A stretch of DNA of 64,000 nucleotides, taken from assembly GCF_022763345.1 (NCBI RefSeq), contig NZ_JALEGS010000066.1, forward strand, positions 1 to 64,000, given 5' to 3'. Positions 51,102 through 59,802 of this stretch are shown here, piece by piece (position 1 is the first letter of the stretch; the number at the start of each line of letters is the position of its first letter). A program made the position numbers and the translations under genes. The DNA is from Phaeodactylibacter sp. Lineage in GTDB: Bacteria > Bacteroidota > Bacteroidia > Chitinophagales > Saprospiraceae. The notes under the pieces were generated by a model. It made no database searches. It saw only the letters and a list, made by a program, of their open reading frames with translations, and was not told the origin of the DNA.

Positions 51102-51779
51102 ATGAAATACATTAATAAACAAATAGCGTTAGAGCCTCAAACTTTAACATTATATCGTAATACTACGCCAAATGCGAATTATAAGGGTTTTGTAGATACA
51201 GATAGTTTATTGAAACAGGCATTATTAAACGAACAAGGTTATTTATGTGGCTACTGTATGAAAAAAATACCTGAAGCTAATGGCAAATATGTATCTGTTG
51301 AGCATTATATATCACAAGAAAAACACGTAGACTCTAATCTTACTGAACTTAGACATAGTCAGTCTTCTTTACGCTATAATAATATGCTTGCAGTATGTGT
51401 AAATAATGGTATTCATTGTGATAAATCAAGAGGTAATATACCTTTTAAAGTACTAAATCCACATCATATTTCTTGCGAGCAAAGAATAACATACTCATTA
51501 ACAGATAAAGTTGAAAGTAAAAATAATGTATCTGTAGATTTTGATATAGAGTTATTAAAACTCAACTGTCAAAATTTAAAAGAGTTAAGAGGTTTTTTTT
51601 GGCTTGAAGCCAAAGAAAAATTAAAAAGAAAACATCCAAAAGGTACTTGGACTAAGCAAATTATTGAAACCGAGCGTCAAATTTATATAGATAAAAAAGC
51701 TGGTAAGTATAAAGCATTTTGCAATTACATAATTTTTAGATTCAATCATCTTTTGAGCTTGCCAAAATATTCTAAATGA
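51102..51779 (+). CDS. ptuB: PtuB-like HNH nuclease (Septu)
   Basis: 225 aa. The ATG at 51102, one nt after the ptuA stop, gives the family-like start MKYINKQIALEPQTLTLYRN; an upstream ATG at 51075 would overlap ptuA by 26 nt. The HNH/zinc core is CGYCMKKI...VSVEHYISQE (His of the HNH) followed by LRYNNMLAVCVNN and HCDKSRGN, with four Cys that can bind a structural zinc. The C-terminal helices (about 155-225) are basic. Predicted effector nuclease acting on nucleic acid once released by PtuA. Confidence 0.82.
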   Translation: MKYINKQIALEPQTLTLYRNTTPNANYKGFVDTDSLLKQALLNEQGYLCGYCMKKIPEANGKYVSVEHYISQEKHVDSNLTELRHSQSSLRYNNMLAVCVNNGIHCDKSRGNIPFKVLNPHHISCEQRITYSLTDKVESKNNVSVDFDIELLKLNCQNLKELRGFFWLEAKEKLKRKHPKGTWTKQIIETERQIYIDKKAGKYKAFCNYIIFRFNHLLSLPKYSK

Positions 51780-51786
51780 TTAGCTT

Positions 51787-53814
51787 ATGAAAAACCTTAC
51801 TATAAATATCATCCCATTCAAACACCCTTCTATTCAGAAGGAGTTTGGATTTTATACCGAGAAAAAAGAAGGTTATTTCCCTATACACAGAACCGAGCTT
51901 CCCAATGAGTTATGGGATAATCAAAAAGAAGAAGTTGTAAAACATAAATTCTACTATACCAATTTTGAAGATACAGAAGATTGCATACTCAAAACAAAAG
52001 TAGATTTATACAGCAGTACCAAGTTTGCAAAGCACCTTTATACACGTTTGATATATCAGTATTTCAATGCTATTGCAGATGCAATACAATTCAATTATGT
52101 AGGCAATATAGAAATATGGTTATTAGATGCTAAAGCATCAACAACCAAATACAACAGCTATAACAAATACACCCTAAAAATTGAATTTTCAGGCTTAACT
52201 AAAAGTCCTGCATTGCTTTTATCTTATGATAGCACTTCTAAAGTTGCTACCACAAGTATTGATGAAATCAATATTCCTACGGAATATTTCAAAACAGTAG
52301 TTTACAACAAAGAAATACAACGTTTTAAGTACCTTACAGAAGATGCAAAACAACATTTAGACCAAGTATATCCATTACTCAATATACCGCTTAAAAATCA
52401 TTTAGAAATACCGCATACTGTACCAAGAAAAGGCAATAGATACAAGCCTTACTTTAATCACATAACCACTTTTTACAACAACTATCTAAATACAGATGAA
52501 TTTAGAGCCATACTACCATTAGATGAAAATGGATTTTTTAATATTCCAGAAGATGAAGTACTGCAAACACATTATCACTCAAACAATTTAAGGTTTTATG
52601 ATGGCGTAGGTATAGACCCAAAAGCAGGAATGAAAAATCCTGGTCCTTATAAATCAAGTCCACACGATAATGTAAGGTTCTTTTTTATATACCATAAACC
52701 TGATAGAGCAGACTATGTGGTTAAATTATATAACTATTTTGAAAAAGGATATAAATCGTTCTTTCCACCGCTAAAAAAACATATTCGTCAGCCATTTTAT
52801 ATGGATAGCGATACCAGTTTAGCTTTTGAAAGTCCAGATACTGCAATCAAAGAAATCAAACATCATCTAATCAATTTAGAGAAGCAACCAAATACAAGGT
52901 ATGTAGCTGTTTACGTAAGTCCAATTCATAAAGAAGATGAGGATAATAAACATCTATATTATCAAGTAAAAGAAGAGCTTTTAAAGCACGAAATAACCTC
53001 ACAAGTAATTTACAAAGAGAGTATCAATAACGCCTATTTTGGTGCATTCTTAGAGAATATCACGCCTGCATTATTGGCTAAAATAGACGGTATTCCTTGG
53101 CGTTTAGATAGAGAACTCAAACAGGAATTAATTGTGGGTGTAGGTGCGTTTAAATCAATGGAAACCAATACTCGTTTTGTGGGTAGTGCATTCTGTTTTA
53201 ACAACAAAGGAGAGTTTAAAGGATTTGATTGTTTTAGAGATAATGAATTTGACTTAATAGCTGGAGCAATAGGAAAACAGATTTTAAAATTTGTTGTGGA
53301 TAATGATAACAAAGCAGAAAGGCTAATCATTCACTACTATAAGCCAATAAGCAAAGATGAAATAGACCCAATTCAAAAAACTTTAGGTAGATTAAAATTA
53401 GATATTCCAATAGTTATAGTAACTATCAATAAAACAGAATCAAGCGACTATGTAGCGTTTGATACCAATGATGATGCCTTAATGCCTTTAAGTGGTACAA
53501 TCATAGAAATTGCACATCTAAAATATTTGTTATTCAACAATGCCAAATACAGTAGTAACGGTTTTGCAAAAGACCATCCGTTCCCTGTAAAACTAAGTCT
53601 ATATTGTACAGAACAAGACTATTTTGAGGATATAGCAATTGTAAAAGAGTTGATAGACCAAGTATATCAATTCAGCAGAATGTATTGGAAATCTGTAAAA
53701 CAACAAAACTTACCAGTAACCATAAAATACCCAGAAATGGTAGCTCAAATATTCCCTCATTTTGAAGGAGATAAACTACCTGACTTCGGTAAAAATAACC
53801 TTTGGTTTTTGTAG
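51787..53814 (+). CDS. Prokaryotic Argonaute with degenerate PIWI active site
   Basis: 675 aa, 7 nt after ptuB. The N-terminal half (about 1-330) corresponds to N/L1/L2 regions (GVGIDPKAGMKNPGPYKSSP is a typical L2-MID junction); a PAZ domain is short or absent. The MID domain (about 355-450) has QVIYKESINN and ALLAKIDGIPWRL, a YK-type 5'-end pocket. The PIWI domain (about 450-675) is recognisable, ending in YWKSVKQQNLPVTIKYPEMV and DFGKNNLWFL. The catalytic positions are lost: the first strand reads ELIVGVGAFK without the Asp, and RLIIHYYKPIS replaces the usual Asp-containing strand. It should bind guide and target but not slice, so it needs a partner effector; the adjacent genes are candidates. 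Confidence 0.85.
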   Translation: MKNLTINIIPFKHPSIQKEFGFYTEKKEGYFPIHRTELPNELWDNQKEEVVKHKFYYTNFEDTEDCILKTKVDLYSSTKFAKHLYTRLIYQYFNAIADAIQFNYVGNIEIWLLDAKASTTKYNSYNKYTLKIEFSGLTKSPALLLSYDSTSKVATTSIDEINIPTEYFKTVVYNKEIQRFKYLTEDAKQHLDQVYPLLNIPLKNHLEIPHTVPRKGNRYKPYFNHITTFYNNYLNTDEFRAILPLDENGFFNIPEDEVLQTHYHSNNLRFYDGVGIDPKAGMKNPGPYKSSPHDNVRFFFIYHKPDRADYVVKLYNYFEKGYKSFFPPLKKHIRQPFYMDSDTSLAFESPDTAIKEIKHHLINLEKQPNTRYVAVYVSPIHKEDEDNKHLYYQVKEELLKHEITSQVIYKESINNAYFGAFLENITPALLAKIDGIPWRLDRELKQELIVGVGAFKSMETNTRFVGSAFCFNNKGEFKGFDCFRDNEFDLIAGAIGKQILKFVVDNDNKAERLIIHYYKPISKDEIDPIQKTLGRLKLDIPIVIVTINKTESSDYVAFDTNDDALMPLSGTIIEIAHLKYLLFNNAKYSSNGFAKDHPFPVKLSLYCTEQDYFEDIAIVKELIDQVYQFSRMYWKSVKQQNLPVTIKYPEMVAQIFPHFEGDKLPDFGKNNLWFL

Positions 53815-53823
53815 TAAATAAAG

Positions 53824-54636
53824 ATGGATATTCAAATACAAAATAAGGCTAAAGATGTTTCCCTTTTTAAAATTGCAAAATTTAAGAAGCATATTAGAAA
53901 AACATCACCCCACAAACATAACAGTTATTTCGAAATCATTTTTTTAACCAAAGGATCTGGTTCACATACAATTGACACAATAGAATACAAAATTCAACCA
54001 CCTGTAGTATTCAATATACGTAAAGAACAGGTTCATTTTTGGGACATCAAAACAGAACCTGAAGGGTTTGTTTTAATTATTAAAAAAAACTTTATTGACA
54101 ACTGTATAGATAAAGATATTAAAAAGCTAATTTCAGAACTGAGTGCCTTAACTTGTCTATTTCCTAATAATACCACAGTAATTGATATGTCAAATATATT
54201 ATTAAAGGAATATGAAAGTGCAAAAATTAAAAACCATCAAGTTATAGAAGGATTGTTAAAAGCTCTGTTAGCAAAGTTTCTTGAATCGAAAATTGTAAGT
54301 AGTCCTAAAATAAAATGTAGCTCAATCTATCAAGAACTTATTTTGCTTTTAAGTAACGAAAATGAACTTACAAACAAGGTAAGTCATTATGCAAAATTAC
54401 TAAATACCACTCCACAAAACTTAAATGCTATATGCAGAAAAGAATCAGGTCAATCTTCTGCAGAGGTAATTTCCAATTATATTATTAACGAAGCTAAACG
54501 CCTTTTGCTTTATACTGACTTAACGGTTAGTGAAATTGCAGGCAAACTTGACTTTAAAGATAATTCTCATTTCACTAAATACTTTAAACGAAACGTAGGT
54601 GATACCCCAATTGCTTTTCGTAAAGCAAATGATTAA
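53824..54636 (+). CDS. AraC-family transcriptional regulator
   Basis: 270 aa. An N-terminal cupin-like sensor half (about 20-110: SPHKHNSYFEIIFLTKGSGS) and a C-terminal double helix-turn-helix (about 165-270: YAKLLNTTPQNLNAICRKES, RLLLYTDLTVSEIAGKLDFK, HFTKYFKRNVGDTPIAFRK). It begins 9 nt after the Argonaute stop, at the boundary of the metal/redox module that follows. It may control the cytochrome-like gene and PAP2/DoxX genes downstream (inference). Confidence 0.88.
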   Translation: MDIQIQNKAKDVSLFKIAKFKKHIRKTSPHKHNSYFEIIFLTKGSGSHTIDTIEYKIQPPVVFNIRKEQVHFWDIKTEPEGFVLIIKKNFIDNCIDKDIKKLISELSALTCLFPNNTTVIDMSNILLKEYESAKIKNHQVIEGLLKALLAKFLESKIVSSPKIKCSSIYQELILLLSNENELTNKVSHYAKLLNTTPQNLNAICRKESGQSSAEVISNYIINEAKRLLLYTDLTVSEIAGKLDFKDNSHFTKYFKRNVGDTPIAFRKAND

Positions 54637-54713
54637 GTACCATACGTTTTTCAAATAGACCATATTGTTAGTCTTGTGTTGTATAATTTTACACTATAAT
54701 TAAATCACAACAT

Positions 54714-55190
54714 ATGAAATGGCTAATATATATTCTCACAGCATTTCTACTTTCTTCTTGTGGAGAAAAACAACAACAAATAGTAGAAGGAAATTGGATA
54801 AAAGGTACAGAACAAGAAAAAATTGAAACCATCGAAAACCAATTTAGGGGTTTTGATATGGCAATGGTAGAAACAGGATACCGCTATCAAGAACTGTATT
54901 GGGCAGGACAAGATGAAAATTGGGAATATGCTGATTACCAAATTGAAAAAATCAGAAAAGCGATTGAGGACGGCTTGAAAAGAAGACCCAAACGTGCAAA
55001 ATCAGCAGAACATTTCTTAACCGTTGCAATTCCAGAAATGGAAAAAGCACTCGAAAAAAGAGATACCCTTGTATTCAACAAAAATTTCCAAATCTTCACC
55101 AATAACTGCATTAGTTGCCACGCAATGGAAAAAGTGCCAAGCTTTACTATAAAAAAACCGCTTTATAGACAATCACCAATTAGAAAATAA
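54714..55190 (+). CDS. Cytochrome-c-like lipoprotein
   Basis: 158 aa. Lipoprotein signal with lipobox ending LLSSC (Cys16). A helical domain leads to a single heme-c motif CISCH in TNNCISCHAMEKVPSF near the C-terminus (about 131-145). One heme is expected in the periplasm. Its stop overlaps the next gene's start by one base. Found after an AraC regulator in a module of membrane and metal genes. Confidence 0.78.
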   Translation: MKWLIYILTAFLLSSCGEKQQQIVEGNWIKGTEQEKIETIENQFRGFDMAMVETGYRYQELYWAGQDENWEYADYQIEKIRKAIEDGLKRRPKRAKSAEHFLTVAIPEMEKALEKRDTLVFNKNFQIFTNNCISCHAMEKVPSFTIKKPLYRQSPIRK

Positions 55191-55768
55191 TGATAGAATT
55201 TATTAATCAGATAGATATTGAAATTCTATTATGGCTGAATGGTAATCACAATCTATTTTGGGATGCTGTAATGTGGTTTGCAACAGGTACATTCACTTGG
55301 CTGCCATTTTATATGATATTGTCATTTCTGTTAATATGGAAATATAAAAGGGACGCAATATTGATGATTCTGTTAATAGCATTACTGATAACAATAAGTG
55401 ACCAATTAGCTTCAGGCATATTTAAACCATTTTTCGAAAGATTGCGACCAAGCCATAGTCCTTATTTGATAGGTAAACTTCATTTAGTAAATGATTATAG
55501 AGGTGGTAAGTTCGGTTTTATTTCTTCTCACGCAGCCAATGTATTTTCATTAGCATTTTACTTGACATTAGTGACTAATGAGAAATTAAAATGGATACCA
55601 TACGTGCTTATTCCTTGGGCAATCTTTGTAAGCCTTAGTAGAGTTTATCTTGGTGTTCATTATCCATCCGACATAATAGTTCCAGCGATTTTAAGTATAC
55701 CAATAGCTTGGATAGTAGCTCGAATTTATAAAACGTATAATCCCATATTGATAAAAAAAATTGCTTAA
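55190..55768 (+). CDS. PAP2-family membrane phosphatase
   Basis: 192 aa with about five membrane helices. The three phosphatase motifs of the PAP2 superfamily are present: FKPFFERLRPSH (KxxxxxxRP), SSHAAN (PSGH variant) and SRVYLGVHYPSDI (SRxxxxxHxxxD). It removes phosphate from lipid phosphates such as undecaprenyl pyrophosphate or phosphatidate. A second PAP2 gene lies two genes downstream. Confidence 0.9.
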   Translation: MIEFINQIDIEILLWLNGNHNLFWDAVMWFATGTFTWLPFYMILSFLLIWKYKRDAILMILLIALLITISDQLASGIFKPFFERLRPSHSPYLIGKLHLVNDYRGGKFGFISSHAANVFSLAFYLTLVTNEKLKWIPYVLIPWAIFVSLSRVYLGVHYPSDIIVPAILSIPIAWIVARIYKTYNPILIKKIA

Positions 55769-55769
55769 A

Positions 55770-56198
55770 ATGTTTAAAAAAACAATTAGTACTGATATAT
55801 CAAAAACAACCATCATTATTCGCTTAATGGTTGGTGCTGTTTTTCTATCGGAAGGTATTCAAAAATTTCTATTTCCTGCCATTCGGGGTGCAGGACGATT
55901 TGAAAAAATCGGACTTCCATCACCAGAATTTCTCGGTGCATTTGTCGGCACGTTTGAAATTGTTTGTGGCACGTTGATTTTACTTGGCTTGCTTACCCGA
56001 TTGGCAAGTGTTTTAACACTCGTAATTATGTTGGTTGCCATTGTTACAACAAAATCAGACATTTTAGCCAATGATGGATTTTGGATAATGATGCACGGAA
56101 GTCGAACTGATTGGGCAATGCTTTGGGGAAGTCTATTTTTAATTATTAAGGGCGGTGGGAATTGGTCGATAGATAAAAATATGTACAAAACCAAATGA
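55770..56198 (+). CDS. DoxX-family membrane protein
   Basis: 142 aa, ATG at 55770 just after the upstream stop (a TTG at 55761 is less likely). Four membrane helices and the DoxX signatures LMVGAVFLSEGIQKFLFP, GRFEKIGLPSPEFLGAFVGT and FEIVCGTLILLGLLTRLAS. DoxX proteins are linked to redox and oxidative-stress functions, but their activity is not settled. It overlaps the second PAP2 gene by 4 nt. Confidence 0.9.
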   Translation: MFKKTISTDISKTTIIIRLMVGAVFLSEGIQKFLFPAIRGAGRFEKIGLPSPEFLGAFVGTFEIVCGTLILLGLLTRLASVLTLVIMLVAIVTTKSDILANDGFWIMMHGSRTDWAMLWGSLFLIIKGGGNWSIDKNMYKTK

Positions 56199-56740
56199 AT
56201 TTCTTTTTACAAATCGATTATGAATTTTTAAGATGGATTCAAGCAAATAGAATCGTTTTTTTAGATCCATTATTTTATTGGATTTCTTCATATACCTTCA
56301 TTATTTCAATTATGATATTAGGTTTTATTGGTCTATTTTATATTAAAAATAAAGTAAAGTCATTCCAAATAAAGTACTACAGCCTTTTATTAATATTTAT
56401 AGCTTCCTCAACATTCAGTTTAATTTTAAAATATATTGTAAAGCGGCCACGTCCATTTGTAGTACATCCTGCCATCATTCAATTGTATGAAACAAGTACC
56501 TTTTCATTTCCATCAGGTCACACTTCAATTGCTTTTACCTTAGCATTTAGCTTGGTATTCTTTTCATTAAAAAAATACTATGTGATACTTATTTTTATTT
56601 GGGCTCTTTTAGTAGCCTATTCTAGAATGGTATTAGGTGCTCATTATGTCTCTGATATAGTAACTTCAATTTTAATAGGTTTTATGTTTAGTCTATTAAT
56701 CAAACCAATTTCAAAAGAATGGATAGTAAGAAAAACTTAA
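56195..56740 (+). CDS. Second PAP2-family membrane phosphatase
   Basis: 181 aa, five or six membrane helices. Motifs: KYIVKRPRPFV (KxxxxxxRP), SFPSGHTSIAF (PSGH) and SRMVLGAHYVSDI (SRxxxxxHxxxD). Different enough from the PAP2 gene at 55190 to be an old paralogue. It overlaps chrA by 22 nt. Confidence 0.9.
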   Translation: MNFFLQIDYEFLRWIQANRIVFLDPLFYWISSYTFIISIMILGFIGLFYIKNKVKSFQIKYYSLLLIFIASSTFSLILKYIVKRPRPFVVHPAIIQLYETSTFSFPSGHTSIAFTLAFSLVFFSLKKYYVILIFIWALLVAYSRMVLGAHYVSDIVTSILIGFMFSLLIKPISKEWIVRKT

Positions 56741-57834
56741 AAGAAGTAGCAAAACTTTTTTTTAAATTAGGAAGCATTGCTTTTGGCGGTCCTGCCGCCC
56801 ATATTGCAATGATGGAAGATGAAGTCGTTAAAAAAAGAAAATGGATGAGTCATCAACATTTTCTTGATTTAGTTGGAGCAACAAATTTAATTCCAGGACC
56901 TAATTCTACCGAAATGACAATGCATTGCGGTCACGAAAGAGCAGGTTGGAAAGGCTTGATTGTAGCAGGTGCTAGTTTTGTTTTTCCAGCTGTTGTTATT
57001 ACAATGATTTTTGCGTGGTTATATCAACAATACGGACAACTTCCAAAAGTTGAACCTTTCATTTATGGAATAAAACCAGCGGTAATTGCCATTATTCTTG
57101 GAGCAGTTTACCGACTTGGAAAAAAAGCACTCAAAAATGTAGAACTCGGTATTTTAGGAGCATTGACATTGATTGCTTGTTTGCTTGGTGTCCACGAAAT
57201 TTTGGCGTTGTTTGCTTGTGGTCTTTTAGGTTTAATTCTATACTTTGTTAGAAATTCAAAAAACACATTAAATAGTTTTACTCCATTTCTTTTATTACAA
57301 GTAGTTATAACACCGAGTACTCTAAAGATTCTATGGACGTTCTTTAAAGTAGGTGCTTTGCTTTATGGTAGTGGCTATGTATTATTTGCATTTTTAGATG
57401 CTGAATTGGTTTCTACAGGTACATTGACTCGTCAAGAATTGATAGACGCTGTGGCTGTTGGTCAATTTACACCTGGCCCAGTTTTATCAACCGCTACATT
57501 TATCGGGTGGCAATTAGGCGGTTTTTGGGGGGCGATTGCAGCAACCGTTGGTATATTTCTTCCATCATTTATCTTTGTTTCTATATTAAATCCATTTGTT
57601 CCAAAAATGCGAAAATCAAAAATATTTTCGGCATTTTTAGATGCGGTAAATATTGCAGCAGTTGCTGTTATCGTAGCAGTTTGTGTAGAAATGGGAAAAG
57701 AAACGTTGACTGATTGGAGAACAATTCTGATTGCCGCTATAAGTCTAATAGCTGTTTTCGTCTTTAAGAAAATAAATAGTGCTTTTATTGTAATTGGTGG
57801 TTCACTTATAGGATATTTTTTATCTTTGATATAG
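56719..57834 (+). CDS. chrA: Chromate transporter
   Basis: 371 aa. A two-domain CHR protein: the first half has KLGSIAFGGPAAHIAMMEDE, ATNLIPGPNSTEMTMHCGH and AGWKGLIVAGASFVFPAVV; the second has FKVGALLYGSGYVLFAFLDA, VAVGQFTPGPVLSTATFIGW and GFWGAIAATVGIFLPSFIF. These FGG...GP motifs define ChrA, which expels chromate using the proton gradient. It is the core of the metal-resistance cargo, overlapping PAP2 and followed 5 nt later by a SigZ-like sigma gene. Confidence 0.92.
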   Translation: MDSKKNLKEVAKLFFKLGSIAFGGPAAHIAMMEDEVVKKRKWMSHQHFLDLVGATNLIPGPNSTEMTMHCGHERAGWKGLIVAGASFVFPAVVITMIFAWLYQQYGQLPKVEPFIYGIKPAVIAIILGAVYRLGKKALKNVELGILGALTLIACLLGVHEILALFACGLLGLILYFVRNSKNTLNSFTPFLLLQVVITPSTLKILWTFFKVGALLYGSGYVLFAFLDAELVSTGTLTRQELIDAVAVGQFTPGPVLSTATFIGWQLGGFWGAIAATVGIFLPSFIFVSILNPFVPKMRKSKIFSAFLDAVNIAAVAVIVAVCVEMGKETLTDWRTILIAAISLIAVFVFKKINSAFIVIGGSLIGYFLSLI

Positions 57835-57839
57835 AATAT

Positions 57840-58454
57840 ATGGATTCACTTAAAACAAAAAATAAGGAATGTTGTAATATCAATGAGGTAGTACAAGAAT
57901 TTTATGAATTCTTGAAAGCTTATATCATAAAGAAAACAAACGATATAAACCTTGCTGAAGATATTGTTCAAGAGGTGATGCTCAAATTGGTAGAGTCTCA
58001 TAAAAAAAACATAGAAGTTAATAATATCAAAGCTTGGTTGTTTCAAGTAACTCGCAATACCATTGCGGACTATTATAAGGACTATTATAATAAAAACAAA
58101 ATTGAATTTAATTTTAATGAAGATTGGAAAGAACATAGTATTTCCAGTGAAAATATTTCTACCATTTTAGAATCAGATTTTATCATCCCTATGATTGGTT
58201 TGCTGCCAGAAAAATATGCGAAGCCATTACATCTAAGCGATATTGAAAACATTCCTCAAAAAGAGATTGCTCTACAACTTAACCTTGGTTTATCCGCAAC
58301 TAAAATGAGAATACAGCGAGGTAGAGAAAAATTAAAATCCCTATTTATAGAATGTTGTGATATTCAATATGACAAATCAGGTAATTTTTCGTCGTGCACA
58401 ATAAAACCTCACTGTACACCATTACAAGAAATAGAAAAAAAAATAACTAATTAA
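57840..58454 (+). CDS. sigZ: SigZ-like ECF sigma factor with Cys-rich tail
   Basis: 204 aa. Region 2 (about 18-85: FLKAYIIKKTNDINLAEDIV, IKAWLFQVTRNTIADYYKDY) and region 4 (about 120-170: LLPEKYAKPLHLSDIENIPQ, KEIALQLNLGLSATKMRIQR). The C-terminal extension carries ECCDIQYDKSGNFSSCTIKPHC plus His, as in SigZ proteins, and an N-terminal ECC. These Cys/His groups could bind a metal and gate the sigma factor directly (inference); no anti-sigma gene is adjacent. Its neighbours are chrA and a permease module. Confidence 0.82.
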   Translation: MDSLKTKNKECCNINEVVQEFYEFLKAYIIKKTNDINLAEDIVQEVMLKLVESHKKNIEVNNIKAWLFQVTRNTIADYYKDYYNKNKIEFNFNEDWKEHSISSENISTILESDFIIPMIGLLPEKYAKPLHLSDIENIPQKEIALQLNLGLSATKMRIQRGREKLKSLFIECCDIQYDKSGNFSSCTIKPHCTPLQEIEKKITN

Positions 58455-58577
58455 CCATTGATACATAGTTGGTTATAAGTAACCTCTCAAAAAATACTTT
58501 TTTTTGTTCCTAAAAATGTGTCTTTTTTAAAAGATTTCAGACTTCGTAATAAAGTTTAATCATTAAAAACATTTATT

Positions 58578-58823
58578 ATGAACACTGAAGTTAAAATTTT
58601 ACACTCTTCTTGTTGTGCAAAAGGTTCCCCTATTAAGGAACAATTAGAAAAATTAGCACAAGAAAACAATCTGTCAATTACTATTGAGGAACTGTCAGAA
58701 ATGCAAGACACTATGGTCTATGGTACAATGTCTTTTCCTTCATTAGTAATTAACGGTAAGGTTCACGCTTATAAATCATTTAATTCTGATGCAGAACTTC
58801 TTGCAGCACTAAAAGCAGCATAA
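58578..58823 (+). CDS. Glutaredoxin-like small redox protein (TM0996/MTH895 type)
   Basis: 81 aa. A thioredoxin-fold miniprotein with an N-terminal SSCCAKGSPIKEQLEKLAQE, so the usual CxxC is replaced by a CC pair followed by Ala-Lys. The cis-Pro strand MVYGTMSFPSLVINGKV is typical of the family. It is paired with an ArsP-like permease starting 2 nt later, a frequent gene pair; it may hand reduced metal or thiolate to the permease (inference). Confidence 0.82.
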   Translation: MNTEVKILHSSCCAKGSPIKEQLEKLAQENNLSITIEELSEMQDTMVYGTMSFPSLVINGKVHAYKSFNSDAELLAALKAA

Positions 58824-58824
58824 T

Positions 58825-59799
58825 ATGGAGAAGTTGACAGAATTATTATCTAGTTTTTCAGACTATATAGTGTTTGAATTATTAGGTTTAGACCAATCAG
58901 GGCTGTTTGCAACAGCCCTTCAATACTTTATTGCCACGTTTATTTTAATAGCTTTTTTGGTTGTGATAGTAACCTACGTTATGGGTATCATAACCAGTTA
59001 TTTACCAATGGGTAAAATACGTGACTATTTAGAGCGTAATAAAAAATCAGGTTTAGGGAACATATTAGCCTCTTTGTTGGGAGCTATTACCCCTTTTTGT
59101 TCGTGCTCATCAATTCCTTTATTTGTAGGAATGATGCAAGCTAGAATTCCGTTAGGTATCGCATTATCTTTCTTAATCACCTCACCTTTAGTAAACGAAA
59201 TCGCTATTGTACTATTTTGGGTGTCTTATGGTTGGAAGGTTACTTTAATTTATATTTTATCGGGTATTGTTTTAGGTGTTATAGGTGGGATTATTCTTGA
59301 TAAAATGGGAATGTCAGCTCATATAGCAGAATGGTTAAAACAATTGCATTCTAAAACTGAAAAAACTATTGAAGATAAAAGGTCTTTAAAACAGAAGTTT
59401 CCAGAAATACATAAAGAAGCCTTAAGTACATTAAAAAAATTAGTGCCATATATCTTTATTGGTATTGGAATAGGTTCTTTTATTCACGGTTATGTGCCTC
59501 AATCCTTTTTTGAGACATACATTTCTAAATCCAACCCTTTTGCAGTTCCTATTGCTGTCATTATGGGAATACCACTTTATATAGATGCTGTAGGTGTCTT
59601 ACCAGTGGTAGAGGCTTTGGTGGATAAAGGTGTACCATTAGGTACGGCTATTGCCTTTATGATGGGGTCTATTGGTTTATCACTTCCCGAAGCTTTACTC
59701 TTAAAAAAAGTAATGCAGAAAAAATTAATCATTGCTTTCTTTTCGGTTATCGGGTTAGGAATGATTATTTCTGGTTATGTTTTTAATTTATTATTTTGA
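58825..59799 (+). CDS. ArsP-like permease
   Basis: 324 aa, about eight membrane helices in two halves. The signature TPFCSCSSIPLFVGMMQARI (about 90-109) carries the CSC motif on a membrane helix, followed by ITSPLVNEIAIVLFW. The second half repeats the pattern with IPLYIDAVGVLPVVEALVDK and GSIGLSLPEALLLKK. This permease family (PF03773) exports organoarsenicals or other metal(loid)s; the exact substrate here is unknown. Confidence 0.85.
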   Translation: MEKLTELLSSFSDYIVFELLGLDQSGLFATALQYFIATFILIAFLVVIVTYVMGIITSYLPMGKIRDYLERNKKSGLGNILASLLGAITPFCSCSSIPLFVGMMQARIPLGIALSFLITSPLVNEIAIVLFWVSYGWKVTLIYILSGIVLGVIGGIILDKMGMSAHIAEWLKQLHSKTEKTIEDKRSLKQKFPEIHKEALSTLKKLVPYIFIGIGIGSFIHGYVPQSFFETYISKSNPFAVPIAVIMGIPLYIDAVGVLPVVEALVDKGVPLGTAIAFMMGSIGLSLPEALLLKKVMQKKLIIAFFSVIGLGMIISGYVFNLLF

Positions 59800-59802
59800 T
59801 TT

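Noticed and set aside
49583..51779. Retron (type I-A) effector pair
   Set aside because: No reverse transcriptase or msr/msd-like RNA is found anywhere in the island part of the window.
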